A stretch of DNA of 64,000 nucleotides from Thiomicrospira aerophila AL3 (GTDB lineage: Bacteria > Pseudomonadota > Gammaproteobacteria > Thiomicrospirales > Thiomicrospiraceae): positions 682,001-746,000 of the forward strand of contig NZ_CP007030.1 in the NCBI RefSeq assembly GCF_000227665.2. Reading direction: 5' to 3'. This document shows, piece by piece, positions 8,809 to 17,084 of the stretch (position 1 is the first letter of the stretch; each line of letters starts with the position of its first letter). A program made the translations under genes and the position numbers. The notes under the pieces are model-generated. The model was not told where the DNA came from. It searched no databases and was given only the letters and a program-made list of their open reading frames with translations.

Positions 8809-10458
8809 ATGTCGCACCCAGTCATTGTAATGGCGCAAATTAATCCGCTGGTGGGTGACATCGTCGGTAACGAACAACTCATTTTGGAGACTATTGCTCA
8901 GGCTAAAAAGCAGTATCAAGCCAATATGGTGGTATTTCCAGAGCTGACTTTAACCGGTTATCCGCCAGAAGATTTACTGTTGCGTGATGGTTTATATTTG
9001 CAAGTTAATGCCGCGCTAATCCGTATCGCGCAACACACCCAAGATTGTGCCGTTATTCTAGGGGCTCCTTGGTGTGATGAATCTGGTCAGCGATTCAATG
9101 GGGCGATTTGGTTGGAAGGTGGCCAGTTGGTGGCCCGTTATGCCAAACAGGTTCTGCCTAATTACAGTGTCTTTGATGAGCAGCGTTATTTTACTTCAGG
9201 CACGGAACCCTGCGTGGTGGCCTGGCAGGGTATCAAGGTAGGTTTGGTAGTGTGCGAAGATATTTGGCATCCAGAACCGATTGCGTCAGCGCAGCAAGCC
9301 GACGCTCAGTTAATCGTCGCTTTAAATGCGTCGCCATTTAACGCTGATAAACATGAAGATCGTCTTGCGGTGGTGCGCGCGCGTATCGCTGAAGCAGGCC
9401 TGCCGATTCTCTATGTCAATCAGATCGGCGGTCAGGACGAACTGGTGTTTGATGGTGCTTCCTTTGCCATGTCGGCAAAAGGGGAACTGGTGTGCCAAGC
9501 GGATGCGTTTGTCAGTGGACTTTACCCGATTAAGCTTGATTATAATGCCAACCACTCTCAACCTGACCTCGGCGGAAGTCATCACCCTTTAGCGCAGATA
9601 CCCAAAGATGAGGCACGCGTTTACCAAGCCTTGCAATTAGGTATTCGTGATTATGTGCTGAAAAATGGTTTTAAAGGGGTGTTGTTGGGCTTATCCGGCG
9701 GTATTGATTCTGCCCTTACGTTAGCTTTAGCCGTTGATGCGTTAGGCGCCGAGCGGGTAACAGCAGTGATGATGCCATTTCACTATACCGCCCAAATGAG
9801 CATTGATGATGCCCAAGAACAAGCCCAGCTATTAGGCGTGACCTTTGAACAGGTCGCAATTGCGCCGGTATATGATGCGTTTGATCAGCTATTAACCCCG
9901 ATTTTAGGTGATGCACCGGCTGATATTACTGCTGAAAACCTGCAGGCACGTATCCGTGGCACACTGTTGATGGCGCTATCTAATCGCTATGGCGCATTGG
10001 TATTAGCAACCAGCAATAAGAGCGAATCGGCGGTGGGTTATAGCACGCTGTATGGCGATATGGTCGGTGGCTTTTCGCCGTTAAAAGATGTACCTAAAAC
10101 CTGGGTTTATCGTTTAGCGCGTTATCGCAATAGCCTTACTGAGGTGATTCCAGAGCGGGTTATTACGCGACCACCATCCGCCGAATTGCGACCTGATCAG
10201 TGCGATCAGGATTCGTTACCTGATTATGATATGTTGGATCAAATAATTGCGGCCTATGTGGAACAAGATTGGTCGCCGAGCGAAATGCTGGCAGCGAATT
10301 TGGCCGATGCGGCGACGATTGAACGAGTTGTGTCGATGATTCAGCGTAATGAATATAAGCGTCGGCAGGCAGCTCCAGGTGTTAAGGTGTCAATACGAGC
10401 TTTTGGTCGCGATCGTCGGTATCCGATTACCAGTGGTTATGAAGAAAAGTTAGAGTGA
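8809..10458 (+). CDS. nadE: Glutamine-dependent NAD(+) synthetase
   Basis: A 549-residue two-domain enzyme making NAD from deamido-NAD. The N-terminal nitrilase-type glutaminase has the catalytic triad Glu45 (V-F-P-E-L), Lys113 and Cys149 (V-V-C-E-D-I-W). The C-terminal synthetase has the PP-loop S-G-G-I-D-S at residues 296-301. The glutaminase domain separates it from the shorter ammonia-dependent NadE. The frame can start at a GTG at 8797 inside sucD, but the ATG at 8809, just after the sucD stop, gives the normal beginning. Transcription is probably shared with sucCD. Confidence 0.95.
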   Translation: MSHPVIVMAQINPLVGDIVGNEQLILETIAQAKKQYQANMVVFPELTLTGYPPEDLLLRDGLYLQVNAALIRIAQHTQDCAVILGAPWCDESGQRFNGAIWLEGGQLVARYAKQVLPNYSVFDEQRYFTSGTEPCVVAWQGIKVGLVVCEDIWHPEPIASAQQADAQLIVALNASPFNADKHEDRLAVVRARIAEAGLPILYVNQIGGQDELVFDGASFAMSAKGELVCQADAFVSGLYPIKLDYNANHSQPDLGGSHHPLAQIPKDEARVYQALQLGIRDYVLKNGFKGVLLGLSGGIDSALTLALAVDALGAERVTAVMMPFHYTAQMSIDDAQEQAQLLGVTFEQVAIAPVYDAFDQLLTPILGDAPADITAENLQARIRGTLLMALSNRYGALVLATSNKSESAVGYSTLYGDMVGGFSPLKDVPKTWVYRLARYRNSLTEVIPERVITRPPSAELRPDQCDQDSLPDYDMLDQIIAAYVEQDWSPSEMLAANLADAATIERVVSMIQRNEYKRRQAAPGVKVSIRAFGRDRRYPITSGYEEKLE

Positions 10459-10468
10459 GTGCGCACCT

Positions 10469-10951
10469 GTGCAACAGCAGATCCTGATTCACCTTGCAAC
10501 CCAACAATTGCAACTGATTGAGGACGATATGACGGTTGCGAGCTACCCGATTAGTAGCGCCAAGCAAGGCGTTGGGCAGCAACAAGGGAGTTTGCAAACG
10601 CCCTTGGGGGAGCATTATATTCGCGCTAAAATTGGCGCCGGCGTAGCAATCAATAGTGTATTTGTTGGACGTCGTCCAACCGGTGAAATCTATAGCGCGG
10701 CTTTAGCCGCAGCCTATCCGCATCGAGATTGGATTTTAACCCGAATTATGTGGCTTTGTGGTTGTCAACCAGGCTTCAATCGATTAGGTTCGGTTGATAG
10801 TTTTCGTCGCTATATTTACATTCATGGTACACCCGATTCAGAGCCAATGGGTAGGCCCGCATCCCATGGCTGTATTCGTATGCGCAATACCGATGTGGTG
10901 AGCTTATTTGATCGTGTTCGCTTAGGCACAACGGTGAGTATTCAATTATGA
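10469..10951 (+). CDS. YkuD-domain L,D-transpeptidase/carboxypeptidase without signal peptide
   Basis: This 160-residue protein has the YkuD catalytic motif H-G-T-P near residue 119 and S-H-G-C-I-R-M with His133 and nucleophile Cys135. It starts with a GTG and has no signal peptide or membrane helix, so the product should be cytoplasmic, unlike classical L,D-transpeptidases. Signal-less YkuD proteins of this size include ElsL of Acinetobacter, a cytoplasmic L,D-carboxypeptidase in peptidoglycan recycling. The downstream genes are two peptide-type permeases and nagZ, which supports that reading. An alternative is export by another route or a different YkuD activity. The next gene overlaps by four bases. 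Confidence 0.8.
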   Translation: MQQQILIHLATQQLQLIEDDMTVASYPISSAKQGVGQQQGSLQTPLGEHYIRAKIGAGVAINSVFVGRRPTGEIYSAALAAAYPHRDWILTRIMWLCGCQPGFNRLGSVDSFRRYIYIHGTPDSEPMGRPASHGCIRMRNTDVVSLFDRVRLGTTVSIQL

Positions 10952-11868
10952 CTGGATATCTTAGCCGTCTAATCTTATCAACGTTACTGGTTACTTGGGT
11001 AGTCAGTAGCCTAGTCTTTTTATTGATTCATTTGGTACCTGGTGACCCTGTCGCCGTAATGCTTGGTGAATGGGCCAGTCCTGCGGATGAGGCCGCGCTG
11101 CGAGCACAGTTAGGTTTAGATCAACCCTTATGGGTGCAGTATGTTCAGTATTTTGGTGGTTTATTACGGTTAGATTTAGGGCAGTCGCTTTATTTTGAGC
11201 AGCCGGTGAGCCAAATTTTGGCTGAGCGTATTCCATTAACGGCCTATTTGGCCGTCATGGCGTTATTAATTGCTGTGTTGATTGCTTTTCCTTTGGGGAT
11301 GGTTGCTGCCTATTATGCCGGTCGCTGGCCTGATTATGCCGCCATGTCTATTTCGCTCTTAGGGGTGTCGATACCCAATTTTTGGTTGGGTCCGCTGTTT
11401 ATCCTGCTGTTTGCTATTGTGTTGGGCTGGTTGCCGGTGAGTGGCGCGGCACACCCGCTTGCATGGGTACTGCCGGCGCTGACCTTAGGCACGGCTTTGG
11501 CGGCGATTTTAGCGCGCATGCTGCGTTCATCCTTACTCGAAGTGTGGCATGAAGACTATATTCGTACTGCTCGAGCTAAGGGCTTGTCGGGCGCGAGGGT
11601 CTATGGTGTGCATGCATTACGCAACGCATTGTTACCGGTGGTGACTATTCTGGGTTTGCAGCTCGGTACCCTGTTAGGGGGAGCGGTTATTACCGAGGTG
11701 GTATTTGATTGGCCAGGTCTAGGTCAGCTGCTTGTCGAGTCGATTCAGCGTCGTGATTATCCGGTGGTACAGGCTTGTATCCTGATTATTAGCTTGGCCT
11801 ATATTGTGGTGAATGCGCTGACTGAGTTGGTCTATGCGTGGTTAGACCCTAGGATTCGTTTAGCATGA
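10948..11868 (+). CDS. ABC transporter permease, OppB/DppB family
   Basis: A 306-residue inner-membrane permease with about six helices. The first is at residues 9-29, followed by the conserved periplasmic segment H-L-V-P-G-D-P-V with G-L-D-Q-P. S-I-P-N-F-W-L-G lies near residue 140, and the EAA loop R-T-A-R-A-K-G-L-S-G near 207 contacts the ATPase. These are signatures of the peptide/nickel OppB-DppB family. Start and stop overlap both neighbours by four bases, so it is translationally coupled to the YkuD gene and the OppC-like gene. No binding protein or ATPase is encoded nearby; these must be elsewhere. Murein peptides are the plausible substrate from context only. Confidence 0.87.
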   Translation: MTGYLSRLILSTLLVTWVVSSLVFLLIHLVPGDPVAVMLGEWASPADEAALRAQLGLDQPLWVQYVQYFGGLLRLDLGQSLYFEQPVSQILAERIPLTAYLAVMALLIAVLIAFPLGMVAAYYAGRWPDYAAMSISLLGVSIPNFWLGPLFILLFAIVLGWLPVSGAAHPLAWVLPALTLGTALAAILARMLRSSLLEVWHEDYIRTARAKGLSGARVYGVHALRNALLPVVTILGLQLGTLLGGAVITEVVFDWPGLGQLLVESIQRRDYPVVQACILIISLAYIVVNALTELVYAWLDPRIRLA

Positions 11869-12668
11869 TCAAGTTAGCACTCGCCATAGTTTTGTTATGG
11901 GTATTGATGGCGCTAGTGGCCTTCGGTTTAGGTGATGGTGCCAATGCGGTTAATCTTGACCAACTCTTAACGCCGCCGCATTTTGGTCAGTGGTTAGGTC
12001 ATGACGAACTCGGACGGCCGGTCTGGCAGCGCCTGATGTTAGGCGCCCAAACGTCGTTGCTTGTGGCGATAGGGGTCGTGACCTTGTCGGCTATTATAGG
12101 CATTAGCCTTGGATTATTAAGTGGCTATATCGGTGGTCTGTTTGACCGTGTGATAGTGAAGGTTATTGATGTGTTTTTGGCTTTTCCAGGCCTGCTGCTG
12201 GCGATTGCCTTGGCCGCCGTGTTGGGCCCAGGTATTGAAAATGTCATTATTGCCCTAGCGGCAGTGGGCTGGGTAGGCTTTGCGCGCCTTACGCGCGCCC
12301 AAACGCTGAGCGTTAAAAGTCGTGAACATGTGATGGCGGCACGAGCTTTGGGGGTTAACTCGCCGACCATCATGCGTCGTCATATTTTGCCACTCGTTAG
12401 TGCACCGCTGTTGGTTGAGGCGACCTTTGGCTTTGCAGGTGCAGTCATTGCCGAGGCTGGCTTGTCTTTTTTGGGTCTGGGTGTGCAGCCGCCAGCTGCT
12501 TCCTTGGGTAATATGATACGAGAGGGCACGCGTTATTTATTGGTGGCACCACATCTGGTGCTGATTCCCGGTTTAGCCCTATTACTGATGGTGTTAGCGA
12601 TCAATATTTTAGGGGATAGATTGCGAGACCGTTTTGATGTGCGAGAGACGGCTCGCCGAAAATTTTAA
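11865..12668 (+). CDS. ABC transporter permease, OppC/DppC family
   Basis: A 267-residue partner permease. Features are an N-terminal helix, a G-H-D-E-L-G-R-P-V segment near residue 45 typical of OppC/DppC, and the EAA loop A-A-R-A-L-G-V-N-S near residue 157. The sequence G-L-S-F-L-G-L-G-V-Q-P-P near 200 is diagnostic of the family. It should form the heterodimeric channel with the upstream OppB-like protein. It lacks the longer N-terminal cytoplasmic extension seen in some OppC proteins. The gene is followed by nagZ after 18 bases. Confidence 0.87.
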   Translation: MIKLALAIVLLWVLMALVAFGLGDGANAVNLDQLLTPPHFGQWLGHDELGRPVWQRLMLGAQTSLLVAIGVVTLSAIIGISLGLLSGYIGGLFDRVIVKVIDVFLAFPGLLLAIALAAVLGPGIENVIIALAAVGWVGFARLTRAQTLSVKSREHVMAARALGVNSPTIMRRHILPLVSAPLLVEATFGFAGAVIAEAGLSFLGLGVQPPAASLGNMIREGTRYLLVAPHLVLIPGLALLLMVLAINILGDRLRDRFDVRETARRKF

Positions 12669-12686
12669 TAGCATTGGAGTAGCGCG

Positions 12687-13748
12687 TTGGCGACAAAACT
12701 CGGGTTTATTATGATGGGTATAGCAGGCCTGCAGGTTACGTCACAAGAGCGTGAGTGGTTAGCCCATCCTGCGGTGGCGGGAGTCATTCTATTTCAACGT
12801 AATTTTGCCTCGGTTGCGCAGTTGCAGGCCTTATGTGCAGATATTCACAGTATTCGCCACCCACGCTTATTAATTGGCGTGGATCATGAGGGAGGGCGCG
12901 TGCAACGTTTTGGCCAAGAGTTTACGCGTTTGCCTCCCATGTCAGCGCTGGGCATGAGCTATCAAGCCGACCAAGCGTTAGCGCTTGAACAGGCAACGGA
13001 TCTTGGGTGGTTGGCCGCTACCGAGTTATTAACCTGTGGCATTGATTTGAGTTTTTCACCAGTGTTGGATATTAATTATGGTCATAATCAAGTGATTGGT
13101 GAGCGCGCTTTTGCACGGTCTGCTTATGAGGTAGCCGCCTTGTCACAAGCTTTTGTGTCTGGGATGAATGAGGCAGGCATGGCCGCGGTGGCCAAGCATT
13201 TTCCGGGGCATGGCTATGTCAGTGTGGATACGCATCTCGGTGTCGCCGAGGATCCGCGCAGTTATTTGGCCCTGGATGAGCAGGATATGTTGCCGTTTAA
13301 AGCCTTAATTAATCAAGGATTAGCCGCGATTATGCCTGCGCATGTTATTTACTCCGATTGCGATGCGCAACCGGCAGGATTTTCCCATTTTTGGTTGCAA
13401 CGGGTACTGCGAGAGCGCTTAGGTTTTGAAGGCGCAATTATTAGCGATGATTTAGGTATGCAGGCCGCTGTCGCGCAAGGGTCGTTGTTAGATCGGGTTA
13501 AACGGGCAGCGCAAGCAGGGTGTGATTTGGTGTTGGTGTGTAATGACTTAACCGAGATACCAGGCCTGCTAAACCAGCTGGCCGTTGCACAATCGCCAGT
13601 CATATCCTCCCCTTTATCTCAGTTGCGCTTAATTCGATTGCATGGTCGCAAGTTATCTAGTCGTTATGATAAGTTAAGGTTTAACCCGCGTTGGCAAGCC
13701 GCGCATCGTACCATTGAGACCCTCAATACGCCATCGCTTGGTTTATAG
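12687..13748 (+). CDS. nagZ: Beta-N-acetylhexosaminidase NagZ
   Basis: A 353-residue glycoside hydrolase family 3 enzyme that removes GlcNAc from anhydromuropeptides in the cytoplasm during cell-wall recycling. The motif K-H-F-P-G-H-G at residues 170-176 carries the catalytic His, and I-S-D-D-L-G-M at 252-258 holds the Asp nucleophile (probably Asp254). D-H-E-G-G-R-V-Q-R-F at 66-75 is also typical. A TTG at 12687 is chosen as start because GGAG lies 7 bases upstream and it supplies the first beta strand; ATGs at 12711 and 12714 would truncate it. NagZ products can induce AmpC in other bacteria; no ampR is seen here. Confidence 0.94.
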   Translation: MATKLGFIMMGIAGLQVTSQEREWLAHPAVAGVILFQRNFASVAQLQALCADIHSIRHPRLLIGVDHEGGRVQRFGQEFTRLPPMSALGMSYQADQALALEQATDLGWLAATELLTCGIDLSFSPVLDINYGHNQVIGERAFARSAYEVAALSQAFVSGMNEAGMAAVAKHFPGHGYVSVDTHLGVAEDPRSYLALDEQDMLPFKALINQGLAAIMPAHVIYSDCDAQPAGFSHFWLQRVLRERLGFEGAIISDDLGMQAAVAQGSLLDRVKRAAQAGCDLVLVCNDLTEIPGLLNQLAVAQSPVISSPLSQLRLIRLHGRKLSSRYDKLRFNPRWQAAHRTIETLNTPSLGL

Positions 13749-13757
13749 AAATCGGGT

Positions 13758-14783
13758 TTAAAGAATATTGACCTCAGGTTCGAGGTGAATGCCAAATTGA
13801 TACATAACTTGGTCTTGTACTTTATGTGCCAGTTTAAGTACGTCTAATCCTGTTGCGCCGCCTAAATTAACCAACACGAGCGCGTGTTTGTCTGATACGG
13901 CTGCGCGACCTTCGGTCAATTGGTTAGCGCCACTGCGCTCAATTAGCCAAGCAGCCGGGATTTTAATCTGGCCATCAAGCGTGCGATGATGTGGTATGGC
14001 TGTAGTGTATTCGTTTTGTAAACTATCAAAATAGTCACTGGTGATGACCGGGTTTTTGAAAAAGCTGCCCGCATTGCCCATGTAGTTAGGATCAGGTAAG
14101 CGTTTTTTGCGAATAGCTACTACGGCATCAAAAATATCGCGCGGCGATAGGTCTGATTTATCGAGAGCTTGTACGGCTACCTTGAGTGGATCGTAAACAA
14201 GGTTGGCTTGACCCGCATGGCATTTACGTAACCTAAAGGTAACACGATGTAATAACAGGCGGTTTTGATATTCTTGTTTAAAAATACTGGTGCGATAACC
14301 AAATGCACAGTCGTTATTGCGAAACTCAATGCGCTCGCCATCAAAAATATTCAATGCTTGCACGCGTGTGATGGTATCACGCGCTTCGGCCCCATAGGCG
14401 CCAATGTTTTGTACAGGTGCAGCCCCCACTGTGCCAGGAATATAGGCAAGATTTTCTAATCCCCACCAACCCTGGTCAACCGTATATTCAACCAACGCGT
14501 GCCAATTCATGCCTGCGCCTACTGACAACCAAACGCCCTCATCATCTTCCTTAACAATTTTCAGTTTGCTGTAGCGACAACGCACCACGACCCCTTCGAT
14601 ATCATGGGTAAACAAAATATTGCTGCCATCGCCCATTATGGTCCAAGGTAAGGAGGCTAGTTTGGGATCAGAGCGTAATACGCGAATATCGCTTTGTTTA
14701 TCGACCTCGACCACATAGCGTGCTTTGGCTTTCATTCGGAAAGTGTTGAGATCAATAAGGGGGAAATTGGCTTGAATGTGCAT
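13758..14783 (-). CDS. murB: UDP-N-acetylenolpyruvoylglucosamine reductase (type I MurB)
   Basis: A 341-residue FAD enzyme making UDP-MurNAc in the cytoplasm, the second committed step of peptidoglycan synthesis. Motifs are G-D-G-S-N-I-L near residue 50 (FAD site), Y-I-P-G-T-V-G-A near 114, Q-N-I-G-A-Y-G-A-E, the catalytic serine region G-N-A-G-S-F-F-K-N-P near 230, and the C-terminal E-P-E-V-N-I-L. The length and the tyrosine loop correspond to the E. coli type I enzyme. It ends 9 bases from the convergent nagZ, so peptidoglycan synthesis and recycling genes lie tail to tail. Confidence 0.96.
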   Translation of the reverse strand: MHIQANFPLIDLNTFRMKAKARYVVEVDKQSDIRVLRSDPKLASLPWTIMGDGSNILFTHDIEGVVVRCRYSKLKIVKEDDEGVWLSVGAGMNWHALVEYTVDQGWWGLENLAYIPGTVGAAPVQNIGAYGAEARDTITRVQALNIFDGERIEFRNNDCAFGYRTSIFKQEYQNRLLLHRVTFRLRKCHAGQANLVYDPLKVAVQALDKSDLSPRDIFDAVVAIRKKRLPDPNYMGNAGSFFKNPVITSDYFDSLQNEYTTAIPHHRTLDGQIKIPAAWLIERSGANQLTEGRAAVSDKHALVLVNLGGATGLDVLKLAHKVQDQVMYQFGIHLEPEVNIL

Positions 14784-14842
14784 GGCCGTATGAACTTGTT
14801 ATAAAATGCTATTAAAAATAAATTTATTATAAAGGAAAAGCC

Positions 14843-16288
14843 ATGGCGCAAACGAAAGTTTCCATCCCGGTTTGGTCATCTCAGTGGGTGTTTATTATGG
14901 CCGCGGTGGGGTCAGCGGTAGGCTTGGGCAATATTTGGAAGTTTCCCTACATTGCTGGAGATAATGGCGGTGGCGCGTTTGTACTGGTTTATTTAGCCTG
15001 TATTGTGTTAATTGGCTTGCCTATATTGATTGCAGAAATTAGCCTGGGTCGAGCGGGTAAAGCGAATCCTATTCAAGCCATGTTAAATAATGCGCTCGCT
15101 AATAAAGCCTCGAAGGCTTGGGCGGGGTTGGGGATTAATGGTGTGGTAGCAGGCCTGCTCATATTATCCTTTTATACCGTGATTGCGGGATTGGCATTAG
15201 CATATTTTGTTAAAAGTCTGCAGGGCGGTTTTTTGGCCATGGATGCGAATGAAGCCCAGGCGTTGTTTAGTAGTGAAGTTGCCAGCCCTTGGGTGTTAGG
15301 TTTTTGGCACAGTGTGTTTATGCTGTTAACCTTGTTGATTGTGGCGCGAGGTGTACGGGCTGGGTTAGAAAAAGCGATTAACTTGATGATGCCAGGCCTG
15401 CTGATGATTTTGCTGATTCTACTGGGTTATGCCACGATGACAGGCAGCTTTGGTCAAAGTGTCAGTTTTATGTTCCGAGCCGATTTTAGCCAGTTGACTT
15501 GGAATGCCGTGCTCGTAGCCATGGGGCATGCTTTTTTTACCCTGAGTATTGGTTTGGGCACGATGATGGCCTATGGCGCTTATGTCGGTCGTAACATGTC
15601 AATAGTCCAAGCCAGTGTCTGGATTGTGGTGATGGATACGCTGATTGCAATTATCGCCGGTCTGATTATTTTTTCAATTGTGTTTGCTAATGCTCTTGAA
15701 CCCGGTGCCGGACCAGGCCTGCTGTTCCAAACGCTACCCATCGCCTTTGGTCAAATGGCCGGTGGATGGTTTTTTGGTAGTCTATTTTTTCTATTGGTCG
15801 TGATGGCCGCTTTGTCATCGGCTATTTCATTATTGGAGCCGGCTGTGAGTTGGTTAGAACAACGAGGACGTTACAGCCGCGTTCAAGCGACTGTTTTGTT
15901 GGGTGCGCTTACCTGGTTTATTGGTTTGGGTACGGTGTTGTCATTTAATTATTGGGAAAATATCTATGTTTTCGGTGAACGTAATATTTTTGCCACCTTG
16001 GACTTTCTAACATCCAGTTTAATGTTGCCGTTGGGCGGGTTGTTGATTGCGGTCTTTGCGGCTTGGACCTGGCAAAAATCAAAACGGGCCGAGATAGTGC
16101 GCTTTTCTAATCAATTTGTAGAGCGTTTGTTTGATATCAGTTTACGCTACATTACACCTTTTGCCGTATTGGGGGTATTTGCGTTTAATTTAGCCTTGGG
16201 ATGGATGTGGACGTTAGTGATTCTTCTGCTGGGTGTGCTTTTTTATTTGGGGTACGCTTGGCGTTGTCATCAGACGCAAGCCCACTAA
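14843..16288 (+). CDS. Sodium-dependent transporter of the NSS/SNF family
   Basis: A 481-residue membrane protein with 11-12 predicted helices. The N-terminal signature A-A-V-G-S-A-V-G-L-G-N-I-W-K-F-P at residues 20-35 is the unwound TM1 sodium and substrate site of neurotransmitter:sodium symporters. A conserved segment A-M-G-H-A-F-F-T-L-S-I-G-L-G lies near residue 227 in TM6. Bacterial members import amino acids, often tryptophan, tyrosine or branched-chain compounds, with Na+. The substrate is not predictable here. AAAGGAAAAG precedes the ATG. The gene is divergent from murB and convergent with the cNMP-domain gene. Confidence 0.9.
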   Translation: MAQTKVSIPVWSSQWVFIMAAVGSAVGLGNIWKFPYIAGDNGGGAFVLVYLACIVLIGLPILIAEISLGRAGKANPIQAMLNNALANKASKAWAGLGINGVVAGLLILSFYTVIAGLALAYFVKSLQGGFLAMDANEAQALFSSEVASPWVLGFWHSVFMLLTLLIVARGVRAGLEKAINLMMPGLLMILLILLGYATMTGSFGQSVSFMFRADFSQLTWNAVLVAMGHAFFTLSIGLGTMMAYGAYVGRNMSIVQASVWIVVMDTLIAIIAGLIIFSIVFANALEPGAGPGLLFQTLPIAFGQMAGGWFFGSLFFLLVVMAALSSAISLLEPAVSWLEQRGRYSRVQATVLLGALTWFIGLGTVLSFNYWENIYVFGERNIFATLDFLTSSLMLPLGGLLIAVFAAWTWQKSKRAEIVRFSNQFVERLFDISLRYITPFAVLGVFAFNLALGWMWTLVILLLGVLFYLGYAWRCHQTQAH

Positions 16289-16327
16289 TCGATCGATTAG
16301 CAGGCCTGCTTGTCATCGATAGCTGGA
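16289..16327. repeat. Intergenic palindrome with the CAGGCCTG repeat
   Basis: Between two convergent stop codons lies AGCAGGCCTGCT at 16299-16310, flanked by ATCGAT on both sides (stem-forming) and by TAATC and GATTA at the edges. There is no T-run, so it is not a classical intrinsic terminator, though the nested hairpin could stop or protect both transcripts. Confidence 0.5.
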
Positions 16328-16819
16328 TTAATCCATGTATTGATTGGTGACGAATCGACTCATTTCCATAAACTGTGCATTCATATCGCGCTGCAATTGA
16401 TGTGAGGCGCGCAAAATGCCTCGCATAAGGTTAAATACCAAACGTGGATGGCTATCAATGAGGGGTTCAAAGGCCTGGCGCTTGAGTTTTAGCACCTGGG
16501 CTTGCTTTTGGGCGCGTAATGTTAGGGTATGAGGATCACCATCAATAAAGCTCAATTCGCCGGCTAATGCACCAGGCTTAAGTGTTGAAAGCACCATTTC
16601 GCTTTTTAAGCCGGCGTTTTTGACTACTTCTAATTTACCCATCAATAAAATGTAGAGGGTATCGTCTTTAGAATCAGCATCAAACACCACCTCGTTTTGG
16701 CTGTAATGAGCTGGCTCAGTAAGGTCTATTAATAAATCCAGTTCACTAGCAGAGAGCTCTTTACCCCAAGTGGTTTGGGCAATGATATCAATAGGGAGAG
16801 TAATTAAATCAGCGCTCAT
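16328..16819 (-). CDS. Cyclic nucleotide-binding domain protein, stand-alone
   Basis: A 163-residue protein consisting of one cNMP-binding (CRP-type) beta barrel and a C-terminal helix, with no DNA-binding or catalytic domain. The phosphate-binding cassette reads G-A-L-A-G-E-L-S-F-I-D-G-D-P-H-T; the usual Arg before the Ala/Thr is His, so binding of cAMP is doubtful. The ATG at 16819 has GAGGAT upstream; a TTG at 16831 would add four residues without benefit. It is the last gene of the leftward dap cluster. A regulatory or scaffold role is likely, but the target is not visible. Confidence 0.75.
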   Translation of the reverse strand: MSADLITLPIDIIAQTTWGKELSASELDLLIDLTEPAHYSQNEVVFDADSKDDTLYILLMGKLEVVKNAGLKSEMVLSTLKPGALAGELSFIDGDPHTLTLRAQKQAQVLKLKRQAFEPLIDSHPRLVFNLMRGILRASHQLQRDMNAQFMEMSRFVTNQYMD

Positions 16820-16853
16820 ATATCCTCGCAAAATCTATAGTTAAAGAAACAGG

Positions 16854-17084
16854 TTAGTAAAGTGTTTGCGGCGCAAACAAGATATCAAATGCGGCTGTCA
16901 TGCCAAAAATAAATAAGAAAATTAATACAAAAACAATAATCAGCGACAGGGCTTGCTTGTTTTTAATAAACTTTTCTTTCCAATTTTCATCGCGAATCAT
17001 TGGCCAAACCAGCCAGGCAAAGCCTACCACGGCGGCTATTTGAACCAATATAAGCAAAATCGTTACCCAGCCAGGTGTCTCCAT
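16854..17084 (-). CDS. Small two-helix membrane protein, unknown
   Basis: A 76-residue protein with two predicted membrane helices (residues 6-28 and 45-68) separated by a charged loop containing R-D-E-N-W-K-E-K-F. I do not recognise the family. The ATG follows the dapE stop codon with no intervening base, indicating translational coupling. The amino acid composition looks like a genuine inner-membrane protein. Confidence 0.65.
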   Translation of the reverse strand: METPGWVTILLILVQIAAVVGFAWLVWPMIRDENWKEKFIKNKQALSLIIVFVLIFLFIFGMTAAFDILFAPQTLY

